Below, piece after piece: positions 55,101 through 63,959 of a stretch of 64,000 bases of DNA (its first letter is position 1; each line of letters starts with the position of its first letter). The DNA lies in assembly GCA_030144725.1 (NCBI GenBank), contig JASKMD010000003.1, positions 13,722,496 to 13,786,495 of the forward strand, read 5' to 3'. The stretch is from Haematococcus lacustris. Taxonomy: Eukaryota; Chlorophyta; Chlorophyceae; Chlamydomonadales; Haematococcaceae. The notes below the pieces were generated by a model, which saw only the letters and a program-made list of their open reading frames with translations, ran no database searches and was not told the origin of the DNA. The position numbers and the translations under genes are program-made.

Positions 55101-57965
55101 GCAGCAGCTCTGGCACAGTTGGCCACATGAACCACCATGTGACACAGCTGCTGGGCCTTCGCACCTACAATGGTAAGTGCGGGCATGCATAGACATGCGC
55201 ATATGTGTATCTGTGTCTATGTGCTCATGTATACATATGACATGCAGAGGTGCAGACATTTCACAGACATGATGTAGGACTGAACTTATGATATCGGCCT
55301 TTCAGCTGTTGCTTGGGTATACCTGCTGGTGTTGGTGCAGGAGCTGGCGCCGCTGCCGCTGCCCCAGCCGCTGCCCCTGCCCCTGCCCCTGCCCCTGCCC
55401 CTGGTCTGGTCTTTGCTAAAGCCCTAGCCTGCCTTGCTGATAGACGGGCTTGTAGCTTTGCAAATGTCCCTGCAGCCCCCACTTCAGCTGCTGCCTCATC
55501 CGCTGCCTCATCTGCCTCATCTGCTGCAGGGGGTCCCGCATCTGCAGCAGAGGGTAGTGGTGCTGCAGGTGGTGAGGGTGCTGCTGCTGCTGCTGCTGCT
55601 GCTGCTGTGAGTAGTGGTACTGGTGCTGGTAGTGGTGTTGCTGCTGGTGGGGCCGCTGCTGCTGGGAGTGCTGCATGGGATGGGAGTGCTGCTGCCACAG
55701 GTGGGGGTGCTGCTATGGCTGCCGCATATGTTACAGGTGGTGAGCGGGGGGAGGCTGGTACACGGGTGGGGGATGCTGACGCGGTCGCTGGGTGGGGTGG
55801 AGGGGGTGGCGGAGGTGAGGCTGCTGATGGCGGTACCGCTGGCACCCTTGGTGCGGACAGGGTAGAAGCTGCTGCCTCAGCGCAACCCCCGGATGCTGCC
55901 GTCAGTGATGCCTCGCAGCGCTTTGTGCCAGGGCTGAGAATATCGTTCATCTGCAACACCGCATGCAGTACATGCTCATGAATCAGGTGACTGTTGTGCA
56001 TTTGATGACTCATGTCCAACAACAACGCTGCAAGATGCAACCCCACGCGTTTACCTCCTCAGCCAGCTGCAGCAGATCCACCTCCCCATCGCGTAGGCGG
56101 GTGCCATCTGCACGACCTAGGACCATGTAATGGTTGTTATTTATAAGGAGCATGTACATGGCCTCACCGTCCAGACCAGGCTTGTAACCTGGTGGCCTGC
56201 AGCTGGCCACCTGCTCAGGAGACAGTCCAAACCGGTACGTGAAGCCCTGAGTGTACCAGGGTCGTTCGCCGCTAAGACCCTTATCCAGCAGGTACAGAGG
56301 TATGCCTCTGAGCAGGCTGTAAAGCGCCAGGACATTGGGGTGCGTCCATGCACCCAATTCAGCAAGGTGGGCAGGATACCACAGGCCCAATGGTATCGGC
56401 TCTGTCTGGTTATGAGGTAGGACAGACATGAGCGGGGGCAGGTCAGGCGGGACCTGGTTTGCTGCCACCAGCTTCTGATACAATTGCACCAGGTTCTCAG
56501 CGAATTGCGCCGTTGCCTCACGCTCTTCAGCATGTGCCTGTTAGCAAACCACAAATGCAGTGTAACATGACGCAATGTCACATAGGTGCCAATCAGCACA
56601 CTGACGTGCGACAACATTGTGAAAGCAGGACATGTGCAAATCGAGACATTACCATATCAGCCCATCAGCAAATCTTCATTGCCTAACCTGTGATGTAGTC
56701 ACTCACCTGTGGGTGGTAGGTGCCTTGCCACACGCATGAGGCGTGGAAGAAGCAGTTCCCGTCGCCGAGCACGTTGTACAGGCTGAGCCCCTTCTTGGCC
56801 AAGTGCCTGATAGGGATGGCACGGACGTGTTCGTAGGCCAGCCCCACAGGAGACCACAAATTGGGCCTACGAGGCTGCTGCGGGTGAGGCTGCTGCGGGT
56901 GAGGCTGCTGTGGGCGAGGCTGCTGTGGGTGAGGCTGCTGTGGTGGCTGTAGGAGAGGCTGTTGATGGAGGATGGGGGCATGCAGGGATGGAGGTTGGGG
57001 GCTGGGCGCTCGCTTGCTGGTAGGAGACTGAGCAGGTGAGCTACGGGCTGTGGGCAGGCGAGGGGGACTGGGAGGGGCTGTGGGCAGGCGAGGGGGACTG
57101 GGAGGGGCTGTGGGCAGGCGAGGGGGGCTGCTGGGGGCTGTGGGCAGGCGAGGGGGGCTGCTGGGGGCTGTGGGCAGGCGAGGGGGGCTGCTGGGGGCTG
57201 TGGGCAGGCGAGGGGGATTGGGAGGGGCTGTGGGCAGGCGAGGGGGGCTGAGAGGGGCTGTGGGCAGGCGAGGGGCGCAGGGTCCTGCAGGGGTGTTGGG
57301 GCTGTTGGTAGGGGCGGGTGCAGGCAGGTGTGCCAAATGCGCTTTGGGAGCCTGGATGGGGGAACGCCGCTGAGTGTATGTAGCCATGCACTGTTTGGCC
57401 TCATCCAACATGCGCATGACCCGCTGGCCATCAGGGGTATTCAACAGGGGCATGGTCGTGCCATCCTTGTCTGCAAGGCAGTAAATCATGTTATAAAAAC
57501 AATGCATAGCGATAACCGGTGCCATGGACAGTTTGGACTCACAATTGGCATAGGTCCTGTACAGCCTGATGAGCGGCATCACAGCCATCCTGCGGTCTTC
57601 GACTAGTGGAGCTCCATCGTCAGGTAGCTGAGCCCTGCGTGTGTTCATGGGCCTCTCTAGTCATCTAGGCCAGTAATGGACCAGCCCGCAGTGGACGAAT
57701 GGACTCACTCCTGGATCCACAGCCGCAGCTGCTGTAAGGTCCACCCTTTCTTCAGCTTCACTTCCTTTTTCGCCACAGCCTTCAGGATAAGGGCCCCCAT
57801 CAGGGCCTGGGATTCAGTACCCCATTCCCCCTGCAAGGTAACCGCCACCACTCCTGATGTCTCCCATGTTGAACAGACACGAGAGTTCGCATCACCCACG
57901 TAGCGATACCCAGGTCGCCACATTGCCTGGATGAAGGCGATGACATCTGTCTGCGGCTTGTTCAT
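44708..57965 (-). CDS. OTU - Ulp1 - 2OG-Fe(II) dioxygenase multidomain gene, about 16 exons, interrupted
   Basis: Exons on the minus strand from ATG 57965 to the stop at 44708 can be joined with matching phases at nearly every junction I checked, mostly phase 0 with GAG|GT donors, giving about 1800 residues. Order: N-terminal domain (exon 57965-57706), Pro-rich linker, OTU protease, Ala-rich linker, small helical exon (55168-55008), Ulp1/C48 protease exon (54883-47980, carrying the Gypsy insert), several short acidic linkers, a Gly/Arg-rich basic exon (about 46793-46605), and the dioxygenase exon (46140-44708). OTU and Ulp1 enzymes remove ubiquitin and SUMO-type modifiers; 2OG dioxygenases oxidise nucleic acids or proteins. 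A transposase gene lies nearby, so this is probably transposon cargo. The single-gene model is inference from splice phases; two genes split in the linker region remain possible. Confidence 0.6.
46605..46793 (-). CDS. Gly/Arg-rich basic exon of the multidomain gene
   Basis: Encodes an Arg/Gly/Lys-rich tract ([20 protein letters not shown]) followed by an acidic EEEEADAMD stretch. Phase 0 at both ends. Probably a nuclear-localisation or DNA-contact linker just before the oxygenase exon. Confidence 0.5.
47980..48307 (-). CDS. Ulp1/C48 protease exon, part after the Gypsy insertion
   Basis: Continues in frame from 54441 when the Gypsy element and one TCTTG copy are ignored. It carries the catalytic Asp (VLWDSLPVG) and the Gln/Cys block ([20 protein letters not shown], about 48060-48000), where Cys is the nucleophile. 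It ends at the donor GTGAGA in phase 2, matching the next exon. Confidence 0.7.
48308..48312. repeat. target site duplication TCTTG, left copy
   Basis: TCTTG, repeated at 54436-54440. Confidence 0.85.
48313..48520 (+). repeat. 5' LTR of Gypsy element 2
   Basis: 208 bp, TGTAGCG to CGCTACA. Confidence 0.94.
48571..50421 (+). CDS. gag: Gag polyprotein, Gypsy element 2
   Basis: 616 codons, intact and colinear with the Gag at 7604. It keeps the coiled-coil segment ([17 protein letters not shown]), gag core and the CCHC knuckle ([14 protein letters not shown]). It ends in the same TGA with an open same-frame continuation into pol. It could still supply particles in trans. Confidence 0.94.
   Translation: MTANKEPPPGGDKRQERPAPGSQTPGSPPPATPNATTGAPAGVPAATGAPTIGTTVSITNPVLPVPITSPAFAEIERVTGLPPAQAMDLLKNVLQTLNAMSSAQPPAGPAPSAVAAPGAAPLSYAGALTAAPILPDVGTSAVTAQFDEIQRLRQQLVGANANLQASQNEAVRIRAELAEMERLQGLQNALVSGEQTVADIRNQYSQSARPAVNGSSGTSAAKPAAAAPASSGTTAPAAHVAPVAPHPLSVGQAPSSQVASPLPVSASLPRVKVPGPEKWTDQCLNTSRVAEIFCEDLEVHCAYLRIDPADALPNFLTGKAREVWYPATRNAHILAHGVRPTWSFLRTSFKEMAGDDLRNDSDVHRRKLLDPGALRMTAGSTLNAYITEFRNTLTVAGMTCMAPAMLVATFIRGLTPELQGRVVHDLALMAEPTLTDAIQAAVNGQKVLFAVSTSIGGRRPPPPVAAFVPHKQMDRIRGFTAPAGGFPPSAPRGPYWDVSSSSSSGHRGSRHSSQGGGRPPRPPPPAAPVSDAPPRPPPGHACHHCWNPAHFRDYCNLKHLSAEEARRVSGFPRPSSLGPPSGHGAGDRPPRGPGKRDRSPGKGGWKQQGGKGDRRR
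50422..54154 (+). pseudogene. pol: Pol polyprotein remnant, Gypsy element 2
   Basis: Open in the gag frame to 51078 (protease region, [11 protein letters not shown] near 50575), then frameshifted. The remainder lies in the frame of 51089 and is cut by TAG at 51587 (after GYH, inside RT) and TAG at 53555 (after NTG, integrase end). RT (YIDDILI near 51755), RNase H, integrase and the chromodomain ([18 protein letters not shown], to 54154) are otherwise recognisable. Both nonsense changes are C to T in CAG. Confidence 0.93.
54228..54435 (+). repeat. 3' LTR of Gypsy element 2
   Basis: 208 bp; preceded by the polypurine tract and followed by TCTTG (54436-54440). Confidence 0.94.
54441..54883 (-). 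CDS. Ulp1/C48 protease exon, part before the Gypsy insertion
   Basis: Starts after a TTGCAG acceptor ([13 protein letters not shown]). It contains a conserved segment ending in [20 protein letters not shown], with the catalytic His of the C48 family in QHWVLV. The Gypsy element interrupts directly after AYPK; the rest of the active site is at 48307-47980. Confidence 0.7.
55008..55168 (-). CDS. small exon of the multidomain gene
   Basis: Encodes a helical segment ([20 protein letters not shown]) between the Ala-rich exon (donor in phase 1 near 55318) and the Ulp1 exon. Phases match on both sides. No domain recognised. Confidence 0.5.
55318..55981 (-). CDS. Ala/Pro-rich linker exon
   Basis: Low-complexity Ala/Pro-rich coding sequence (GCT/GCA runs) with a short charged helix ([17 protein letters not shown]). 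The plus strand is also open, as expected for this composition. The 5' exon limit is uncertain. Confidence 0.45.
56055..57471 (-). CDS. OTU protease exons
   Basis: The first exon (about 57471-56709) has a Pro/Thr-rich tract with eight to nine copies of a [13 protein letters not shown] 10-residue repeat, then the OTU nucleophile motif [15 protein letters not shown] (near 56770; Asp, Gly, Asn, Cys). After a phase-0 intron the second exon (about 56531-56055) continues with [20 protein letters not shown] and the His motif NNNHYMVLG (near 56135). OTU enzymes cleave ubiquitin. Cys and His are both present, so it may be active. Confidence 0.7.
57030..57275. repeat. 30-bp tandem repeat in the OTU gene
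   Basis: Eight to nine copies of GGGGCTGTGGGCAGGCGAGG plus about 10 variable bases; in the minus frame it codes the [13 protein letters not shown] repeat. Confidence 0.9.
57706..57965 (-). CDS. first exon of the multidomain gene
   Basis: ATG at 57965 ([20 protein letters not shown]), about 86 codons, ending at the donor GTGAGT in phase 2, which fits the acceptor at about 57621 (continuing [15 protein letters not shown]). No domain recognised. The start is 110 bp from the palindrome cluster that separates it from the divergent ORF at 58532. Confidence 0.55.
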
Positions 57966-58073
57966 TTTGCGTTGTTATAAAGCTGGCAGCGCGACAGATA
58001 GCGACTCAGATGATGCTTTAATCAGTCGGACTGCTGTTCCGAGTTACACAAGCAATATCCGTTGCATCGAACA

Positions 58074-58420
58074 TCATCTGTACAGATAGCAGCTGCAGGC
58101 ATCTGTACAGATGCCTGGCTCTATATCTGTACAGATTCATGTCCTATCTGTACAGATAGCAGCATAAGGTATCTGTACAGATACCCACTTCCCTATCTGT
58201 TCAGATGCTATAGTATATCTGTACAGATAGGACTTGTCTTATCTGTACAGATAGCAGCCTGAGGTATCTGTACAGATACCCACTCAACAATCTGTACAGA
58301 TGCGTTAAGCGGCTATCTGTACAGATGAGACAAGTCCTATCTGTACAGATATACTTTATCATCTGAACAGATAGTGAAGTGGGCATCTGTACAGATACCT
58401 TATGCTGCTATCTGTACAGA
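58074..58420. promoter_or_regulatory. ATCTGTACAGAT cluster in a divergent promoter region, long inverted repeat
   Basis: Fifteen palindromes (two with one change) between the minus-strand start at 57965 and the plus-strand start at 58532. About 58145-58255 and 58310-58419 are long imperfect inverted complements of each other (for example GCAGCATAAGGTATCTGTAC on the left arm), so the region can form a large cruciform. The placement suggests a bidirectional promoter; function is inference. Confidence 0.75.
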
Positions 58421-58531
58421 TGCACCACCCGACGCATATGTCGATCCATCCTTTGAGATTCACACCAACAGCCACCATAGCACAGCACAGCACGACACAG
58501 TTCACGACCACGCGAACACCCGTCGGTAAAC

Positions 58532-58867
58532 ATGAGCAGCGACATGTCCAACGAAAACAGCGCTACATCTCCATACAGGCCCCTGTTACCTGACATTCAG
58601 AGTGAGCCAACATTGCCAGAGGAGCTGAACTCGCGTGTAGCGCGCGAGGCTTACGAAAGGAACAAGCACATAATGTGGAGGCCGGGACAACATCGCCGGA
58701 CATTGTTGCACTTGATCAAGAACGGCGAATGGGATTGGGCTATGAGTGGCGTGACGGTGGATGAATCGAGGGGGGCCAATGTTGCCCCAGGGGCGACAGT
58801 ACCTACATCGGCCGGCATGTCTAATGTGGCATCAGAGAACTCAACACAACAATCAGTTGTATCCTAG
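58532..58867 (+). CDS. small protein of unknown function
   Basis: 111 codons from ATG 58532 (an in-frame ATG follows at residue 5). The start is polar and Ser/Asn-rich. A central helical segment (LNSRVAREAYERNKHIMWRP) with basic and aromatic residues follows (HLIKNGEWDWAMSG), and the tail is Ser/Thr/Val-rich, low complexity. No domain recognised. It lies directly downstream of the palindrome cluster and is divergent from the OTU-Ulp1-oxygenase gene, like the split host ORF at 16527. It may be an accessory gene of the same mobile element. Confidence 0.45.
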   Translation: MSSDMSNENSATSPYRPLLPDIQSEPTLPEELNSRVAREAYERNKHIMWRPGQHRRTLLHLIKNGEWDWAMSGVTVDESRGANVAPGATVPTSAGMSNVASENSTQQSVVS

Positions 58868-59110
58868 ACATAGTCGGTTTCTATGACACTTGATTGGCCA
58901 TCGACCCATGTAACACTCAGACGCGAAGATCGAGATGTCGACCCCATACTACGCATGGGGCGAAAGGCAGCAGATGATGGATGATGTCACAAGACACAAA
59001 TCAAAACTGAATCATGCCAGCCATGATTGATGAATCCATTCATCGCCCAAACGTTCATGACAAACGGCCCAAAAGTTACCCTGATCAGTAGGAGGGCTCA
59101 GCACACCAAT
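58868..59110. other. intergenic, nothing recognised
   Basis: Gap between the small ORF and the 3' end of the next minus-strand gene; no feature seen. Confidence 0.4.
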
Positions 59111-61040
59111 TCATGGGCCAGTGGCACCATCACCGGCAACCATATCCTCTTCTTCTTGCAAGGCCTTCATCTGCGCCTCATACGCTGCTTTTGCTTTAGC
59201 CATCTCAGCAGCTATCTTGGCGCGTTTGGCCTCCGGTGACTCAGGTACTAGGGCTGCTGCAGCCTCTGCTGCCGCTGCTGCTGCTTCTGCTGCCGCTGCT
59301 GCTGCCTCTGCAGCAATCCTTGCCTCCTCGGCAGCAGCGGCAGCTGCCCGTTGGCGTTGAAGCTCCTCATAGTCATGAGCACTCTGGGCTTCCTCAAATG
59401 ACACGTTGAAGGTCTTGGTGAACTCCAGGATGGCTGCCTACAGTCGATTGCAGGCGATCAACGCCAAGATGTTGGAATTGGGCTAACGTTAAATAAGTCA
59501 AGCACGCATGGAATGGCTCACGTCTTACATCAGGTCATGGCTGGTTGAAACGAGAAATGCACAGTGACCATCACCTGTGCGGTGATACAAGGCTCTGATG
59601 CTGAATCAGAGAACTGCGATGCACCACCATAACGCAACTCCTGTGGAGACGTGATTCATCAGGTTTGTATGATAGGCAGAGCGTGGCCATGAACCATACA
59701 TGCAGTGATGCCATAACCCGGGTGCGTAGGACTCACCCGGTTGGCGAGTAAGTCAGCATCAATAGTGTCTCGCAATTGGGACGGCTGCAAATGCGACAGT
59801 GTAGAAGACATGCACACATCGTTCAAGGCCCTTGGCAATACAGGGTACAATGACCATCATGATGCACGTGCAACACATAAGCACACCTTCAGGGTGATGT
59901 CCTTATCCGCCACAAGCTGTTGGAACCCTTCGTCAATGTGCTTGGCCATGGCATCGGTCACAAACAGTGACTTCACAGTGAAGTACCGTGGGTCAGGTAG
60001 GATGCCTACAGGCAAAGACACCGTGAAACAGTCTTCAAATATGAGCACCAGCGGTACCACTATAAGAACCAACATCAATGTATGCATGAGCAACTACATG
60101 CTTACCCTCCTTGAACTTCAAGGCCAAGGCAATGAGCTTCTCCCAGCTGCTTGGCCGCCTCTGAGCAGTGAAGAACTTGCCCCACACGGCGTCCCACTGG
60201 GAGTACCTGTCTTCATTTTCCTTCTTCACAGAGGATGGCGCTGCTTCATTGGAGCTGCGGGTCTTCTTGCTCACGGTGTTATGACCACACCTAACAACAA
60301 GCAAGCGACATGCACACAAATAGACAACAACTCATCATGTTTCAAGGAAGCAGCCACCTCACTTGTGGATTTTAACCACGATGTCGTCGTACTTGAGGTC
60401 CTTAGACACATACCCCAGGGTCTCCAACAGCCCCATGAGGACAGCACCGACGATGGCGTCGGTGGCATCCTGCCATCTGGCATATTTGCACCCCGTCACC
60501 TGGGCACCATGACAATCAGCGCACGCACCAGGTAAGAGGAAAGACGAAAGCCTGTCCAGGCAGGGATGCAGCACTAACCCCGTCGGTCTTTCGCCCTGCC
60601 AGTAGCATCACGTAGTGTGCAATCAGCACTGTCACCACGCTGTCCGTAACGTCATGGGTGGTGATGGGCACTTCGGGGGCACTCCACTCATCAACCACTT
60701 CCCTGTCAGTGGAGAGCACCGTGGCCTACACACAAAACATAACCTAATTCACCTATTGTACATCCGCACTATATGACCTGTGGGTGCATGTTAAGAAGAC
60801 TTACAACACTGCCACTGGCGCCAGGGGAAGTGCAAGTAGCCGGCGCGACCAGGCGCCTGGATTTCTGCACGAACAGTAGCATGCCAAACGAGAAGCACGC
60901 TGGCGACAAACAATAGCCATGCAACGCACCGGAAGCTCACGGCTCTTAAACGCGGGGGTAGAGCCTGTGTCACTATCGGACAAAGACCTGGAATGCTTGG
61001 TGCCAGCTTTCTTGTCAGACCCGGTTTGCTTTGGGGGCAT
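59111..61040 (-). CDS. multi-exon gene of unknown function (possible transposon accessory protein)
   Basis: ATG at 61040 (MPPKQTGSDKKAGTKHSRSL), a basic, Ser-rich start. Further exons with plausible splice sites: EVVDEWSAPEVPITTHDVTD (about 60722-60585), KYARWQDATDAIVGAVLMGL (about 60515-60363), SQWDAVWGKFFTAQRRPSSW (about 60290-60105), PVGILPDPRYFTVKSLFVTD (about 60035-59889), a short exon near 59770, and a last Ala/Glu-rich coiled-coil exon (59404-59111) ending in QEEEDMVAGDGATGP. No family recognised. The gene is divergent from the transposase gene with starts 147 bp apart, which suggests co-expression and a role such as the DNA-binding partner seen in CACTA elements. That role is inference. 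Confidence 0.5.
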
Positions 61041-61186
61041 TATCAGTTAGATGTAGGAAATGGCGTTGGTAGTGTAGTAGCGATGTAGCGATATAAGAAA
61101 CGAAGCCGCCCGCGAGCCCGTATAACCATACTAACAACCACCCCGGAAATGTCGCTTGTAGCCACAACAATACAGCGGGAACCATC

Positions 61187-63959
61187 ATGACGACAGGCGT
61201 GAGCAAGAGAAGAAAGGCAAGGACCACCAGCAAATACCGCAACATCATCGCAAGGAGCCAGGGGGATCACATGTGGCGATGCATTGTTTCGAGCTGTAAC
61301 AGATGTAGGACTGGATGCAGCTACCATGGGGCAACAAAGCACGCCAAGGATTACCACAGCGACCTTATACCGGCGAATAGTAGTCAGGACTCACAGGAGC
61401 CGTCGCAGTCGCTCATTGAGGGTGCAGGACCCTCTACAGCCGCCAATGAGGCGATGGATGGAAATCGCTGGGTACCCAACACTGGGTTGCAAGCGTCGCC
61501 GGGTGATGCTGCGGAGGTCGCAAAGGAACCGGAAGCTAAGGTAGGGAGTTAAGCCTGACACGTTGCCATGTCGCCCACACACACGCCGATGTTGATTGTT
61601 GCATGTTTTAACAGGAGGCACCAAACCGAGAAGCGGAAGCCGAGGAGGTCCCACCAGCAACCACCCAACCAGTAGGTTTGCCCCCAGGTTACACCCATTG
61701 TCTGTCCCTAACCCAGCATTGACCTACATGTTCTGTGGGATGGCTGTTTGATATGCAGGAGGGACCAGAGGCTGAGTTGCCTCAGTATGACGAGAATGAG
61801 GCCTGGGATGCCTGGTCCATGGGCACCTGCACCACTGATGTGGAGGTGAGGTAGCATACACTGGCGATGGGACACGTCACTACTACTGACTGTTGGTGAA
61901 ATGATGCTTGTACACAGGCGGAGGAGGGTATCGAAGAGCACAATGAGCACCATTCGCAGCAGCAACAACCCATGGAGGAGGATGAGGCAAGCAACCCTGA
62001 GATGATACATGCAATAGACCCATATGTCAAGCATAGCTACACATACATGAAAAAGAAATGGCAGCGCATGTTGCCTGGTGTTACAGGAAGGAGTGGCCCC
62101 CCAGTCCGACATAGCGAGGGACGCTGCTGAATTTGAGGAAACCTTGCGCAAACATGCTGAGGCACAGGCCAAGGCTGATGCCAAGGATGAAGAGGATGGA
62201 CCCCAGCGCCGACACAGCAAGACTGCCACAATTCGCTCCAAGTGGAACGAGTACTGCGCTCCTGACCGCAGCTTCACAACCAAGTGGTTGATGTTGACCC
62301 TTGTGATGCTCATGAAGAGGCGCAAGTGGTTGAGGGCGGACATGGAGGTCATCGTCAAGCTGTGTTGTGTGCTGCTGGGCCCGACCCACAACTTCCCAAT
62401 CTCGTGGTACCTATTCCAGGAGGTCATGAACCACGAGGACAACCTGGAGGCAGAGAAGACACTGCATGTCTGCAATGGGCTGCATTGCCGTGGGTACACA
62501 TATCCACACCTACGGAGGTAATAGTAACCCTGGCCCTACCACTAACCCTAACCCTATCCCTAACCCTAACCCTATCCCTAACCTAGCCCTAGCCCTAACC
62601 CTAACCCAACCCCATCCACATGTCATGTCAAGCCCTAGCCCTATCCCTATCCCTAGCCCTAGCCCTAGCCCTAGCCCTAGCCCTAGCCCTAGCCCTAGCC
62701 CTAGCCCTAGCCCTAGCCCTAGCCCTAGCCCTAGCCCTAGCCCTAGCCCTAGCCCTAGCCCTAGCCCTAGCCCTAGCCCTAGCCCTAGCCCTAGCCCTAG
62801 CCCTAACCCTAGCCCTAGCCCTAGCCCTAGCCCTAGCCCTAGCCCTAGCCCTAGCCCTAGCCCTAGCCCTAGCCCTAGCCCTAGCCCTAGCCCTAGCCCT
62901 AGCCCTAGCCCTAGCCCTAGCCCTAGCCCTAGCCCTAGCCCTAGCCCTAGCCCTAACCCTACTCCTACCCCCACCACTGACCCCTACCCCTGATCCAACA
63001 CTCCCATACACTGCCATGCACCATGCATTTGTGCACAGAGATCAATATGAGCAACACAAGGACCAGCGGTGTCCACAGTGTGAGGAGCGTCGTTTCTCGG
63101 CCAAGAAAGTGAAGGGTGAGGATGAACCTCGTACATATTCCCGTACATGTCAATGGCAGACATGGTGTAATAGTTGTGGCATGACTTGGCTCCCATGGTG
63201 TGTGCCTTCAGGTTCATGTGGCCTGCTGACCCGCTGGCATGTCGTGCCTCGGTGGTCCATGTACTATTTTGGGCTTAAGTCTACCATCCAGGCCTTGTTC
63301 GACCGTCCATCATTTCTGGAGTTCTTCAACATGGGCCTCAACAGGGACACTTCCCAAGGCAGCTACCGCGCTAGTAAGTACAGTAAATCCACACAGGACA
63401 AGCATAGCAACGATATGACATATAACAATCCATGCAATGTCTAGGATGGGTGTCATGTTGGGGATGGCGCTGGCATGTTGCGTGGCGATACAGGTGCGGC
63501 GGCAGAGAAGACCCGGAGCAAGTTGGAGAATAAGGTACCAGGCAGCAACATTTTTGATGACATCACGTCTTTCTTGTTTGACCTAGGCATGGACTTTCTG
63601 ACGGTCAACGGCCAGTCAGTGGGTGTGCTTGGTCTCCGCGCCCGTGACGTGCCACGTCATGTGCAAGGCCGTGATGCCTGCATTGCCATGCTGGCCATCT
63701 TCTTAAAGAGTGAGCCAGCCAAGTACGTTCATGGCTTCATGGACCAACCGCTGAGAGACATTAAAGGTACGACACATGTTAGCATGTGGCGCAGTACCAA
63801 CAATCCCTTGTGATGAGGGGGGAGTAACCCCCAGCCTCATGTGTTCTGAGCTGCAGCCGCCATCTACAATAAGATCAGCATCACGGTCAACAAGATTGAA
63901 CATTTCTTTGTGCCCATCTTCACCACCTTCATGGCTGATTTGCCGGCAAGGTGGGTGAG
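61187..63959 (+). CDS. CACTA/EnSpm-like transposase, 3' end outside window
   Basis: ATG at 61187 ([20 protein letters not shown]). Exon 1 has a Cys/His cluster ([20 protein letters not shown]) that may bind zinc, ending near 61543. Three short acidic exons follow (61614, 61758, 61919), then 62083-62517 with [20 protein letters not shown]. After an intron holding the CCCTAR array comes [10 protein letters not shown] and [20 protein letters not shown] (63047-63375), then [34 protein letters not shown] and [15 protein letters not shown] (63490-63765), and finally TFMADLPAR (near 63935). The order CPxCxxRF, YF...LF, PRH...EP...L, and a D-(I/L)-P-A block before Arg matches Tnp2/Transposase_21-type proteins. 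Catalytic residues further on are outside the window. Confidence 0.55.
62529..62970. repeat. telomere-like CCCTAA / CCCTAG array inside an intron
   Basis: About 62529-62610 is degenerate CCCTAA; about 62629-62960 is nearly pure CCCTAG, more than fifty units with a single CCCTAA in the middle. It lies between a donor at 62517 and an acceptor at 63046 whose phases match. All ORFs in it are artefacts. Confidence 0.9.

Noticed and set aside
55313..55981. 222-codon plus-strand Ala-rich ORF
   Set aside because: Antisense of the Ala/Pro-rich linker exon; mirror-open composition and no domain.
62529..62970. True chromosome end (telomere)
   Set aside because: Coding sequence of the transposase continues beyond it with matching splice phase, so it is interstitial.
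62466..62993. Ser-Pro or Leu-Gly repeat proteins in the CCCTAG array
   Set aside because: Six-base repeats stay open in all frames; splice sites on both sides place the array in an intron.
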